Made by a program: the position numbers and the translations under genes
The notes under the pieces: model-generated
The model's database searches: none
Seen by the model: only the letters and a program-made list of their open reading frames with translations
What the model was told of the DNA's origin: nothing
In this document: one piece after another, positions 1 to 8,191 of the stretch
Layout of the letters: each line of letters starts with the position of its first letter
Position numbering within the stretch: position 1 is the stretch's first letter
Assembly: GCF_014699005.1 (NCBI RefSeq)
Contig: NZ_JACWZY010000004.1
Coordinates: forward strand, 124,001-188,000
DNA from: Spirosoma profusum
GTDB lineage: Bacteria > Bacteroidota > Bacteroidia > Cytophagales > Spirosomataceae
Direction of reading: 5' to 3'
Length of the DNA stretch: 64,000 bases

Positions 1-388
1 CTGGCGGACCAGCCAAACTACCCGCTAAATAGCAGTAGTGGCAATGAGCCGGACAACCTTCAGCCAGGTTCATCTGCCAGTCGGCCGAAGGGGGAATGGG
101 CTGAAGTTTGAAGGCACTCGGTGGAGCATTCACAATCGCTAACGTATTCTTAGCCAGGCGATACGTCTCACGCTCATCTGCTCCACGCAGACCGGTGATG
201 CGATTATTTTTGGCAATTTCGATAGGCAGATCAAGGGCCGATATACGTTCGTAGATGGCTTGACCAAAAGGTTCGTTAATGGCATCGGCTGTAAAAACGA
301 CCCGTTTGGGCATCCAAAGGCGAGGTGATTTAACAAGAGATCGAGTAGCCGGTTTAGCCGACGTAACGGGGATTGGTTGAAGCGTCAT
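1..388 (-). CDS. Spore photoproduct lyase-like radical SAM protein (5' part only)
   Basis: This gene is cut by the left window edge; only the first 129 codons are visible, reading leftward from an ATG at 386-388. No stop occurs in the frame. Near the edge it encodes EGCPAHCHYCYLAGSLAGPP, a CX3CX2C cluster that in radical SAM enzymes of the SPL family holds the 4Fe-4S cluster cleaving S-adenosylmethionine. Spore photoproduct lyases reverse a UV thymine lesion, and homologues are common in bacteria that do not sporulate, where the substrate is uncertain. The upstream residues (WMPKRVVFTADA, then a TGLRG segment) also fit the SPL N-terminus. I am confident of the radical SAM class and fairly confident of the SPL subfamily. 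The C-terminal part cannot be judged. Confidence 0.85.
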   Translation of the reverse strand, partial: MTLQPIPVTSAKPATRSLVKSPRLWMPKRVVFTADAINEPFGQAIYERISALDLPIEIAKNNRITGLRGADERETYRLAKNTLAIVNAPPSAFKLQPIPPSADWQMNLAEGCPAHCHYCYLAGSLAGPP

Positions 389-829
389 AACGTAGTAGAA
401 GAACGGGTAATACCAAGCAGAATAGCCCGCCACCCGTACACATTAATAACATATTTATCCCTTGGATAGCTCCCATATTATTTATATATTTTAACAATTA
501 AACATCTGACTATCAATAATATAACCTCAGCTCCAAATAACTTTATTAGTAGATTAAAACCCCTTTATAAGCTCAACTCCAACATGCCTTTTTTGTCATG
601 ATAAAGAAGTCAGGCCGCTGGAGCGGAAGCATGACAAAAAACGCAAGCTGGTATTACGTCGGTTAGTTTAAATAGCTGCGGACAGTTTCGATACGTAGCA
701 GAAATTTTCCTAAAAATAATTGCCCTTCATCACATTGTATTTGCATTAGTGAAGCACTATTTACGTATTTACAGCCGTTTTCTGTTAACAACCTGTGCCG
801 ATGATCGGACGTATTGTCCGAAGCTGATA
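389..829. other. Intergenic region between the divergent SPL-like gene and the first coiled-coil gene
   Basis: About 440 bases without a convincing gene. The left half (about 440-560) is AT-rich and could hold the promoters of the two divergent genes, but I cannot pick a clear Bacteroidota -33/-7 pair. A degenerate palindrome lies at 589-642. Short open frames here have no recognisable protein and look like chance. Confidence 0.6.
589..642. repeat. Degenerate palindrome, family A (TTTTTGTCAT...ATGACAAAAA)
   Basis: The arms TTTTTTGTCATG and CATGACAAAAAA face each other around a 30-base centre, which itself contains CCGCTGGAGCGG. The outer arms match the tips of the longer family A palindromes at 3501, 15624, 34566 and 62794. 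The internal CTGAGG...GGATCTTAAAG part is missing, so this looks like a deleted or ancestral short form. Confidence 0.6.
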
Positions 830-1903
830 ATGACGCTAACCCAACGCTTTCGTGCTTTTTTTTCACGGCCTACGCCCATAAGTTCCTCATTGCCTACTCC
901 TACAGTTCGTAGTACTATGCCAACGGACGTAGCGCCAGTTAAACAGGATGTTGCTGCTACGTTCCTGCCCGCTCTCCCTGTTACGTTGGCGCCTTCCGAA
1001 CCTCTACCCGACTGGCTAGCTGATGAAGAATCTCTCCGCGACGAAGGTGTGCTGTTCGGTTTGTCAGACGCACGTCCAGACGGTAAGGTTGCCCAAATTC
1101 GGGCTTTTTTCGGGCAGCAGTCGGCTCCGCTGGAAGAATCCATCCACCAATACACCGAGCAAATTGGCGAAATCAATCAATTCATCAACGAACGAGAAAC
1201 ACGTATCGCCACACTACGTCATCAGTTGGACGAGTTGAGAAACGCTCAACCCGCTTCAACCAATTTGATTCGAACGGCTGCCAGTCTGCTGTTGTTGGAG
1301 GTCATGTGTGTTGGTACGTTCTTCCTGGTCGATGAAACGCTACGTCCTGCCTTCCCCAATCGCTGGGTGGCTGTAGGCGTATTTCTGGCGGGCATGTTCA
1401 ATTTAGCGGGCCGGACGTCGTTTTTTTATGAGACAGGCACGCGTTTGACCGCCCGTCGTCTGATCGAAGAAGTAGGGTTGCCATTAGCGGCATCGGTGTT
1501 TATACTGGTTCAAGCGCTGGAAACCAAGTCGACAGTGCAGGCAGTTGGCTTGTTTCTATTTGTATTTTTTCTGTTTCTGCTGGGTGGGAAACTTCTGCTT
1601 ACTACGTTGACTTCCCTTCAAAACGACATTAACGTAGTGCTTGCGAATCGTCGGTTACTAGTGCGTAAACAGGAAGACGTACCACGGTTAGAAGCCGAAA
1701 TAAATCAGCTTGTTCGCGAAGTGGATGGCTTGCGGACTCAGAAATGGCCGTTTGTTACGTCGCTGAATCAGACCGAAGCCAGACGGGTTCAATTGAACAC
1801 TCAGCGCGATAGACTTGTTAATCTATTTATAAGTGAGTTTGAACTTGCCAGAAGCCTTCGCGAACGACTTCCTGAGTCCCAACGCGAAGCCATGTTTAAA
1901 TAA
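830..1903 (+). CDS. Coiled-coil membrane protein, unknown function
   Basis: I do not recognise a family. The open frame extends upstream to a GTG at 749, but the first ATG (830, MTLTQRFRAFF) is the more likely start, giving 357 aa. Seen in the protein: a proline-rich, probably disordered N-terminus (about 1-75); a helical, heptad-like stretch (about 95-150, EESIHQYTEQIGEINQFI); three or four hydrophobic segments (about 155-270, including GLFLFVFFLFLLGGKLLL); and a second charged coiled coil at the C-terminus (about 285-350). The next gene has the same plan, coiled coil / membrane / coiled coil, so the two probably form one membrane complex. That pairing is inferred from architecture and neighbourhood. 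There are no enzyme motifs. Confidence 0.75.
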   Translation: MTLTQRFRAFFSRPTPISSSLPTPTVRSTMPTDVAPVKQDVAATFLPALPVTLAPSEPLPDWLADEESLRDEGVLFGLSDARPDGKVAQIRAFFGQQSAPLEESIHQYTEQIGEINQFINERETRIATLRHQLDELRNAQPASTNLIRTAASLLLLEVMCVGTFFLVDETLRPAFPNRWVAVGVFLAGMFNLAGRTSFFYETGTRLTARRLIEEVGLPLAASVFILVQALETKSTVQAVGLFLFVFFLFLLGGKLLLTTLTSLQNDINVVLANRRLLVRKQEDVPRLEAEINQLVREVDGLRTQKWPFVTSLNQTEARRVQLNTQRDRLVNLFISEFELARSLRERLPESQREAMFK

Positions 1904-1904
1904 G

Positions 1905-2035
1905 AGTTGTATGATGTAGAGTTGTAGAGTTGTAAGGTTATAGGGTTGTAAAGTTGTAGAGGCATGAAACTCTGTAACCTTATAACGCTACAACTTTACA
2001 ACTCTATAATTTTATAACCCTGCAACTCCATAACA
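1905..2035. repeat. Palindromic repeat, family D (GTTGTAGGGTTATAGGG type)
   Basis: This low-complexity inverted repeat fills the gap between the two coiled-coil genes. The left arm holds reiterated GAGTTGTA and GGTTATAGGGTTGTAAAG; the right arm holds CTACAACTTTACAACTC and TATAACCCTGCAACTCC. A second member lies at 7168-7270. The arms are themselves built from short quasi-tandem units (GTTGTAgaG, GTTGTAaaG), so slippage probably shaped the element. It lies between two co-directional genes that may be co-transcribed and could form an RNA hairpin there. Confidence 0.75.
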
Positions 2036-2046
2036 ATACAACCTTT

Positions 2047-3429
2047 ATGGAGCCAACAAACAGTCCCGATTTCCAGCACGGCTACAACAGCGGAATGGAA
2101 GGTGTAAATCGGGAAACATACGAAGGATATCTCTCCAGCCAGATCAACACAGACTGGCTCACCGAGCGGATTCAGGAAAAGCGGACGGAACTGACAAATA
2201 TAGATCGTCAGTTAGCCGACGCTACCGAAAACAACCGTTCCGCTTTTGCCGATTTGCAGAACCATGTGCTTCAGGTCGAGCGATTGTCGAAACAGGTAAA
2301 ACAGAAAGAGGACGACCGGCAGGCTGTAGAAGCCGAACGCGATGCATTGAAAGAACGCCGGGCTAAACATGCGCCGGATTATTCATTGCTGGCTGGTTTG
2401 CTGTTTCTAATTGCGGGGATTGCCTTTCTGGCGGGTGATTTAATCATCTCGCACGAAATCGTAGCCTACGCCCTCAACATACGTAACACCAACGAAGCCT
2501 GGGCGTTTGCCTTTGGTTTGGCCATGGTTTCCATTCTGCTGAAACCTGCTTATGACCGACTGATTGAAAAACCGTATCAGGAAAATCCAGAACAGAATCG
2601 CTCGAAATACGAGAAATTCAAGATAGCGCTGGCCGTCTTCTCGGTACTGACGCTGGCAGTTCTGGGCTGGTTTCGTTACGAAGCCTACCGTACCGACCAG
2701 TTGAAAGCAGCCATTAACAAATCGGTGAAGCAACTTCAACTTAACACCGACCCATCGGCCGCGACGCAGGTGCTCACCCCGTCGACAATGAACAAGATTG
2801 AGAAACAACTCAGCGAATCCAGCGAGTTGAATCTGGCACTGGTTAACAGCCCGTGGGCGTTGCTGTCATTTGTGTTGAGTGGTATTCTCTTCGCGCTGGC
2901 GGGAGCCGTTTGTCTGGGTATTGCGTTGCCCGTACTATCGGCATTCTGGTTCCGCTGGTTGCAGGCCGATATTAAGCTGGGGAAACTACGTCGTCGGCTG
3001 AAACGTATCAATAAAGAAATCGAACCGCTCGAAGCGCAACTGGCCGAACAACGTTCGCGTCAGGAAGTGTTGCAGCATAACTTCGATCTGATCCCTTCTC
3101 TTGATGATCTGCGTGAACAGCGCCAGGCTATTCAAAACGAAATCAGCGACCTTTTGGCAGAACTGAAACTCGCTCAAACCGACAGCCGCATCAGCAATTT
3201 CAACGATGGCTACGGACAAGGCGAAGCAACGCGCCATGGCATGAGCGACGGCGAAAAACGTCAGGCGCAGAAAGAGATGGGTAACCTTCAGAACAATGGT
3301 CGCAAACGTAGCGAAGAGCAACGGCCGGCAGGGAGTACTTCCCCTACGAATGGAACTAATGGCAAAACGAACGGAAACGGATTACGCCCTTATCAAAATG
3401 TCCGCAAGTTTCTATCTGACGGACTATAA
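2047..3429 (+). CDS. Coiled-coil membrane protein with GYxxG motifs, unknown function
   Basis: A 460-aa protein of no family I recognise. Visible order: an N-terminal HGYNSGMEG motif followed by YEGYLSS (about 12-30); a long coiled coil (about 38-115); two membrane segments (about 118-170, LLAGLLFLIAGIAFLAGDLI and AWAFAFGLAMVSILL); a third (about 195-212); a loop; a fourth (about 272-305); a second coiled coil (about 310-385); then DGYGQGEATRHGMSDGEK, which echoes the N-terminal GYxxG motif; and a glycine/asparagine-rich tail. It shares its architecture with the gene upstream. A scaffold or mechanical role at the inner membrane is possible but only a guess. The palindrome at 3501-3604 follows about 70 bases downstream. 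Confidence 0.8.
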   Translation: MEPTNSPDFQHGYNSGMEGVNRETYEGYLSSQINTDWLTERIQEKRTELTNIDRQLADATENNRSAFADLQNHVLQVERLSKQVKQKEDDRQAVEAERDALKERRAKHAPDYSLLAGLLFLIAGIAFLAGDLIISHEIVAYALNIRNTNEAWAFAFGLAMVSILLKPAYDRLIEKPYQENPEQNRSKYEKFKIALAVFSVLTLAVLGWFRYEAYRTDQLKAAINKSVKQLQLNTDPSAATQVLTPSTMNKIEKQLSESSELNLALVNSPWALLSFVLSGILFALAGAVCLGIALPVLSAFWFRWLQADIKLGKLRRRLKRINKEIEPLEAQLAEQRSRQEVLQHNFDLIPSLDDLREQRQAIQNEISDLLAELKLAQTDSRISNFNDGYGQGEATRHGMSDGEKRQAQKEMGNLQNNGRKRSEEQRPAGSTSPTNGTNGKTNGNGLRPYQNVRKFLSDGL

Positions 3430-3500
3430 AAACGAGTGAATTCAAAGGAGAGTTTTACGAATGCCATTATTCTTGAGGAATGGCATTAATAATGTGCATA

Positions 3501-3604
3501 ATGGTTTTTTTGTCATCCTGAGGCACGAAGGATCTTAAAGCTTCCTTAGTTGTGTGTAAAGACACTTTAAGATCCTTCGTGCCTCAGGATGACAAAAAAA
3601 CCAT
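3501..3604. repeat. Long palindrome, family A (TGTCATCCTGAGGCACGAAGGATC)
   Basis: Near-perfect inverted repeat of about 104 bases. ATGGTTTTTTTGTCATCCTG at the left pairs with CAGGATGACAAAAAAACCAT at the right, and the internal GGCACGAAGGATCTTAAAG / CTTTAAGATCCTTCGTGCC also pair. It lies between the convergent coiled-coil gene and the LytS-type kinase gene, where it could act as a two-way terminator. Copies of the same family with different arms are at 15624, 34566 and 62794, and a lone half at 12812. Confidence 0.9.
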
Positions 3605-3617
3605 CCACAAATCACAT

Positions 3618-4643
3618 TTAGTTAAGCAGAGGTAACAACACCGTAAAATGGCCATCTTCGTCCCGAATGACAATATCGGTTTGTGCCAGCATCTGATATT
3701 TAGCCGCGATGTTCGCCAGACCAATGCCGTTGCTGGAACCCCGCCCATTTTTACGTTGCAGGTTGTTACGTACCTGTAGGTGCCCGTCATTCGTTGTCGC
3801 AATCTCAATCAGCAGCGGATGATCCGACAAAACTACGTTATGTTTCACGGCATTCTCAACCAGCAGTTGCAGCGTCAGCGGTGGAATCGTATAATTCATA
3901 TATTCCTCTGCTACGTGCATCTGAACGTCAAGACCAGCGCCGTGACGCGTTTGCAAAAGATGCGCATACGATTCGATAAATTTCAGTTCAGTACCCAGCT
4001 GAATCAGTTCACGATCATTGGAACGTAGCAGATAACGATACATAGTCGACAACTCATCGACAAATACACTCGCCTGTGCAGGCGCTTCATCGATAAGGGC
4101 TGACAGGGAATTCAGCGAGTTAAACAGAAAATGGGGATTTACCTGACTCTTGAGCGAGTCGAAACGGGTTTGCCAATGCGCCTTAGCCAGTTCTTCTTTT
4201 TCTCGATACGTCTGCCGCCATTGCCGTACCACGTACCACCCTTCGTAAATACTAAAATAGACAGCGTAATAAAATAACTGTATCCCCAGCGATGTTACGT
4301 AATCAACCAAATCTATCCAAAGTCTTTCCCGCGAACCCAGCAGCATATGCAGTACGTAACGAAAAAAAACGGCGGCATTCACCAATAGTAGACTAAGCAA
4401 GAGCATTTGCCAAAGCCTTTTCTGAGTACGTTCCAGACCAGGAAATCGCTCCTGCAACGCGAGAATAACGTAACGGTTCAGTTCCCAGAACGTATAGCCA
4501 GCAATCAGACCAACCAGTGTAGAGTCGAAGAGGGCTTTGGGACTGGCCTCCAGCCAAAAGGAAAGGCGAAAGAAGATATTCCCAAACAGAAACAGACCAA
4601 TCGGGCCAAGCCAGCGCAGGCGGGTATCATTGATACGTATCAT
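3618..4643 (-). CDS. LytS/YehU-type sensor histidine kinase (orphan)
   Basis: Inner-membrane histidine kinase of the His_kinase (LytS) family, 341 aa from the ATG at 4641-4643; a longer frame needs a TTG at 4694. The N-terminal half has about four hydrophobic segments. The phospho-acceptor motif is VNPHFLFNSLNSLSALID with His at about residue 171. The ATP-binding part shows LQLLVENAVKHN and the G-box NGIGLANI near the end. Such kinases normally signal to a LytTR response regulator encoded next door. Here none lies within 5 kb: the flanks are a convergent coiled-coil gene and chrA. It therefore seems to be an orphan or to work with the regulator at 27100-27810. The family call is firm; the signal is unknown. 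Confidence 0.93.
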   Translation of the reverse strand: MIRINDTRLRWLGPIGLFLFGNIFFRLSFWLEASPKALFDSTLVGLIAGYTFWELNRYVILALQERFPGLERTQKRLWQMLLLSLLLVNAAVFFRYVLHMLLGSRERLWIDLVDYVTSLGIQLFYYAVYFSIYEGWYVVRQWRQTYREKEELAKAHWQTRFDSLKSQVNPHFLFNSLNSLSALIDEAPAQASVFVDELSTMYRYLLRSNDRELIQLGTELKFIESYAHLLQTRHGAGLDVQMHVAEEYMNYTIPPLTLQLLVENAVKHNVVLSDHPLLIEIATTNDGHLQVRNNLQRKNGRGSSNGIGLANIAAKYQMLAQTDIVIRDEDGHFTVLLPLLN

Positions 4644-4854
4644 GGCCGACGAACTTCGGGAATAAATTGAGTAAGCGTAACAAATAATTCCCAAACAGGC
4701 TGCAAACCGTATTTACGCATAGGTAGTACTACGATGTCGGGACGGTTGTGAAGTCTACTGCTTTTTGACGAAAACAACGTATTTCCTCTATTTTATTTAA
4801 ATCAACAGCTACATTAATGCGACCTGTCTCTCACAACAACGCAATATATTAAAA

Positions 4855-6060
4855 TTATTTGATAAGTAAGCCTAGGACTAATCCACCCAGAATCAGCGCA
4901 TAAGGTGGAATTTTGGTATATAAAAGCATGAAGATGGTTAGGAGAACCATTCCCACCGATGGCCAGTAAGGTGCCATTGGCTCAAACAGAGCGAGTGCGG
5001 CAGCCGCCGTTAGTCCGGTGCTGGCGGCATTGATGCCTCCCAGCGAAGCCCGCACGACCCGATAGCGTTTTAGTTGCTCCCAAAAGCGGTAGACAAAAAA
5101 GATAAGGAACGTACCGGGCAGAAAAATACCAGCTGTGGCTACGCAACTCCCCCATAACTGCCCGGATACGCCCGCGTCGCGCATTGACAAAGCGCCTATG
5201 TAAGGCGCAATAGCAAATACGGGTCCCGGTATAGCCTGCGCCAGTCCCAGTCCCGACAAAAACTCTTCTCGATTGAGGTAATGTTTAAAAGCAACGAACT
5301 CGTTGTACAGCATGGGGGTAAGAACCTGCCCTCCGCCAAACACAAAGCTCCCGTTGCGGTAAAAATTTTCAAACAGACGTACCGGCAACGAGCGCGTAAC
5401 TGCGCCAAGACCAGCAGCCGCCACAAAAACGCCCAGCCATAGAAAAAAATTAGCCCACTGTATACGCAGGGGCTCTTTCGGCATTCGTTGTTGTTTCTCG
5501 TAGGTTAGGGCTGTTGTGAGGCCGCCAAGGGCTATTACGATTGGTGTCATCACGGGCGACCGGAACAGATAACCGGCCAAAGCGGCAGTTAGAGCCAATG
5601 CGAGACTGATTTTGTCTTTAATCACGATTCGCCCGATTCGATAGCCAGCCACTACCAGAAATCCGACGGCCATTGGCTGAATGAAACGGGTAAATTGCAG
5701 TGACAGGTTGTGTCGTTCGAGGTAATAAATGCCGATTCCAGCGGCCGTCATAATACTGACGGCGGGCATTACCCACACAAAAAGTGTAAGATAAGCCAGA
5801 TTCGGGCCACCAATTTTAAACCCAATAGCGGTAATGGTCTGAGTCGATGTTGGACCGGGCAGAACTTGTCCGAGTGCGTTCAACTCCATCAATTCACTTT
5901 CAGTAACGTAGCGTCGTTTGCGGACAAAAAGGTCGTGAAGCATGGCCAGATGTACCTGCGGACCGCCAAACGTTGTCAGCGCCAGAATCAGTACATCTTT
6001 CAAAAAGATGAAATAGCGGATTCGACGGACAGGTTTAACTGTGGTCAGATAGGGCAACAT
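4855..6060 (-). CDS. chrA: Chromate/anion transporter, ChrA family
   Basis: A 401-aa integral membrane protein of the CHR superfamily in its long, two-domain form. Each half carries a CHR repeat. The first has TFGGPQVHLAML and LGQVLPGPTSTQ, the second FGGGQVLTPMLYNEF and LAQAIPGPVFAIAP, so both signature pairs (GGxxxH-like and PGP) are present. Ten or so hydrophobic segments can be counted. Known members export chromate; many homologues in strains without chromate exposure have unproven substrates. It starts at an ATG at 6060 and is separated from the upstream oxygenase gene by palindrome family C, so co-transcription is uncertain. Confidence 0.92.
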   Translation of the reverse strand: MLPYLTTVKPVRRIRYFIFLKDVLILALTTFGGPQVHLAMLHDLFVRKRRYVTESELMELNALGQVLPGPTSTQTITAIGFKIGGPNLAYLTLFVWVMPAVSIMTAAGIGIYYLERHNLSLQFTRFIQPMAVGFLVVAGYRIGRIVIKDKISLALALTAALAGYLFRSPVMTPIVIALGGLTTALTYEKQQRMPKEPLRIQWANFFLWLGVFVAAAGLGAVTRSLPVRLFENFYRNGSFVFGGGQVLTPMLYNEFVAFKHYLNREEFLSGLGLAQAIPGPVFAIAPYIGALSMRDAGVSGQLWGSCVATAGIFLPGTFLIFFVYRFWEQLKRYRVVRASLGGINAASTGLTAAAALALFEPMAPYWPSVGMVLLTIFMLLYTKIPPYALILGGLVLGLLIK

Positions 6061-6085
6061 GCGTTAAGGGTCAGGTATTGTTAGG

Positions 6086-6178
6086 GTTAGTCAATAGCCG
6101 TTAGTCATCAGTAGTAGTCAGGCAGTATGGTTGTTGAGCAGTACCAGAAACTGACGACTAACGACTATTTTTGACTAC
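6086..6178. repeat. Imperfect palindrome, family C (TAGTCGTTAGTC type)
   Basis: The segment GGTTAGTCAATAGCCGTTAG on the left is mirrored by CTGACGACTAACGACTATTT and TTGACTAC on the right. Related elements built of GTCGTTAGTC and GTCAGTCGATAG words lie at 14746-14822 and 53234-53300. The right end touches the stop region of the oxygenase gene at 6175. Confidence 0.65.
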
Positions 6179-7134
6179 TTTTTCTTTAATCCCAATTCCA
6201 TCAGGCGTTCGTCCAGAAACTCGCCTGCCGTCATGTCAACGTAGAGTTTCGGGTGCTCAGTGTCGATACAGCTTTCCAGACTCGTTAAATCCATATCGCC
6301 ACGGGGGTGCATGAAGAACGGAATCGAATAGCGCGACTGATTCATCTTTTCGCGGGGCGGATTCACAACCTGATGAATGGTCGATTTCAGTTTGTGATTC
6401 GTAAGCCGGTCTAGCATGTCGCCTACGTTCACGACCACCTGATCGGGCAGGGCTGTAATACCAATCCATTTGCCATCCCGACGTAGCACTTCAAGACCAT
6501 CGGCCGAAGCGCCCATCAGCAACGTAATAAGGTTGATATCGCCGTGTGCGGCTGCCCGTACAGCGCCATCGGGAGTAGTATCAGGATCGAGGGGGAAATA
6601 GTGAAGTGCCCGTAAGATGCTGTCGCCGTTACGTACTTTATCGTCGAAATAATTTTCGGGCAAATTCAGGTAAATAGCGATGGCACGTAGCAGTTGCTTA
6701 CCCGCGTTTTCGAGCGTCCGATACGCTTCCAGTGTGGATTCGCTGAACTCAGGAAATTCTTCGGGATAAACGTTGCCGGGCATATCGCCTTCAGGTTCAG
6801 GCTGGCCGATGTGGTAAAACTCTTTCAGGTCGGCCACTTTAAAACCTTTGGCGGTTTCTTTACCCTTACCAATATAACCCCGCTGGCCGTTCAGTTCAGG
6901 ATGTTCGTATTTCTGTTTTATGCTGTCAGGTGACGAGAAAAACTGTTTAGCTGAATCGTACAGTTTCCTGGTCAGTTCGTCGTTCAGACCATGATTGCGG
7001 ATGGCTACGAATCCAATCTGATTAAAAGCACGACCCAAATCCTGCACAAAACGGGCTTTCCGCTCAGGGTCTCCGGAGGTGAAATCAGCCAGATCGAGTG
7101 ACGGGATTTCGTTGTATAATTCTTCGTTTATCAT
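6175..7134 (-). CDS. 2-oxoglutarate/Fe(II) oxygenase, isopenicillin N synthase-like
   Basis: A 319-aa soluble enzyme of the isopenicillin N synthase-like dioxygenase family. It has the N-terminal DIOX_N part (IPSLDLADF, GFVAIRNHGLNDE) and the catalytic jelly roll with the iron ligands in AAAHGDINLITLL (His and Asp, about residue 198-200) and the distal His in HKLKSTIHQVVNPP. The RYSIPFF segment supplies the Arg-x-Ser that binds 2-oxoglutarate. Many relatives in bacteria have unknown substrates, including amino-acid-derived and plant-metabolite compounds. The start at 7134 lies just downstream of palindrome family D. No neighbour identifies the substrate. Confidence 0.93.
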   Translation of the reverse strand: MINEELYNEIPSLDLADFTSGDPERKARFVQDLGRAFNQIGFVAIRNHGLNDELTRKLYDSAKQFFSSPDSIKQKYEHPELNGQRGYIGKGKETAKGFKVADLKEFYHIGQPEPEGDMPGNVYPEEFPEFSESTLEAYRTLENAGKQLLRAIAIYLNLPENYFDDKVRNGDSILRALHYFPLDPDTTPDGAVRAAAHGDINLITLLMGASADGLEVLRRDGKWIGITALPDQVVVNVGDMLDRLTNHKLKSTIHQVVNPPREKMNQSRYSIPFFMHPRGDMDLTSLESCIDTEHPKLYVDMTAGEFLDERLMELGLKKK

Positions 7135-7167
7135 AGACGAAAGCTATTTTGACAAAAATAAGGGAAA

Positions 7168-7270
7168 GTTGGGTTATAAAGCTATAAAGTTGTAGGGCTA
7201 TAGGGTTGTAAAGTTCATGCATGCGTATGATTTACGTCAGCCAACTTTACAACCCTATAACCCTACAACC
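7168..7270. repeat. Palindromic repeat, family D
   Basis: The left arm contains TGTAGGGCTATAGGGTTGTA followed by AAGTT; the right arm is AACTTTACAACCC followed by TATAACCCTACAACC. The 30-base centre holds CATGCATG. The sequence style matches the element at 1905-2035. It sits upstream of the oxygenase start and downstream of the superoxide dismutase stop. Confidence 0.8.
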
Positions 7271-7319
7271 GCACGGGCGGCCCCGCGCAACGGCGGACCG
7301 TTTTATAACTCAATACGTT

Positions 7320-8009
7320 CTATCCGAAATTCTTACCGACTTTGTTCCAGTCTACTACGTTCCAGAAGGCCGTTACGTATTCAGGACGGCGGTTTTGGTA
7401 TTTTAGATAATACGCGTGTTCCCAAACATCGAGGCCGAGTACGGGTGTACCTTTTTTCTCGGCAAGGGCCATCAGCGGATTGTCCTGATTAGGCGTCGAC
7501 GTGATTTCGATGTCGTTACCGTTTTTGATGAGCCACACCCAACCCGATCCAAAACGGGCCGTAGCAGCTTTTCCCCACTCCGTTTTGAAATTATCAAATG
7601 AGCCGAATTTCTTGTTGATGGCATCTGCCAACGCTCCTTTAGGCGCACCACCGCTGGGGCCGAGGATATTCCAGAAGAATGTATGATTCCAATGTCCACC
7701 GGCATTGTTACGTACGGCGGCTGGCGTACCGGCATTCACGCTTTTCACTAAAGCCTCGATATCCATCTTGGCCATGTCGGTTCCGGCAACGGCTTTGTTG
7801 AGATTATCGACGTAGGCTTTATGGTGTTTACCGTGGTGAATTTCCATCGTCATTTTATCGATGTGCGGTTCGAGCGCACCCGCGTCGAAGGGCAGCGGAG
7901 CCAGCTTAAACGGACCTTCGGCCTGAGACGGCGAAAATCCAAACGAGCGGAAGGCAACTATACCAGCCGAAGCACCGAAGGCCAGTTTTAAAAACTCGGA
8001 GCGATTCAT
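7320..8009 (-). CDS. Superoxide dismutase (Fe/Mn), exported
   Basis: Fe/Mn superoxide dismutase, 229 aa from the ATG at 8009 (the frame goes on to a TTG at 8036). The core runs from [19 protein letters not shown] to DWNKVGKN. Metal ligands visible are the first His in [16 protein letters not shown], the second in [10 protein letters not shown], and Asp and His in [16 protein letters not shown]. Unlike the usual cytoplasmic enzyme, it begins with a basic and then hydrophobic leader ([20 protein letters not shown]), so it is probably exported to the periplasm. Iron, manganese or cambialistic use cannot be told from sequence by eye. A structured leader lies just upstream (8041-8130). Confidence 0.95.
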   Translation of the reverse strand: MNRSEFLKLAFGASAGIVAFRSFGFSPSQAEGPFKLAPLPFDAGALEPHIDKMTMEIHHGKHHKAYVDNLNKAVAGTDMAKMDIEALVKSVNAGTPAAVRNNAGGHWNHTFFWNILGPSGGAPKGALADAINKKFGSFDNFKTEWGKAATARFGSGWVWLIKNGNDIEITSTPNQDNPLMALAEKKGTPVLGLDVWEHAYYLKYQNRRPEYVTAFWNVVDWNKVGKNFG

Positions 8010-8040
8010 GCGAATGTTGATTTTGGGAAAGAACAAAAAA

Positions 8041-8130
8041 GCGTCTGTGACGTACCGTCTGCCCTATAAGGGATTGAACAAAAAACCCATCTGTTGGGTA
8101 AATGTTCATCAGACGAAAAGTCACAGACAC
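8041..8130 (-). promoter_or_regulatory. Nested stem-loops with U-runs between recR and the superoxide dismutase gene
   Basis: On the minus strand an outer stem, GTCTGTGAC/GTCACAGAC, encloses a second, CGTCTG/CAGACG, and an inner terminator-like hairpin ACCCA-acaga-TGGGT followed by six T. The outer stem is also followed by GCTTTTTTG, which ends about 25 bases before the dismutase ATG. The inner hairpin fits a recR terminator. The outer one could be a second terminator or an attenuator in the dismutase leader. The structure is read by eye, without folding energies. Confidence 0.6.
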
Positions 8131-8191
8131 AAATAAACGAGTTTTTTGTACCCAAGCGCACGTAGCATCGCCCTATTTGGGCAATTCTGGG

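Noticed and set aside
139..336. Minus-strand 65-codon frame at the left edge
   Set aside because: The other minus-strand frame, starting at 388, encodes a recognisable SPL-type radical SAM sequence across the same bases.
769..1176. Open frame of 135 codons on the minus strand
   Set aside because: Lies wholly inside the first coiled-coil gene, opposite strand; Ser/Arg-rich translation with no domain.
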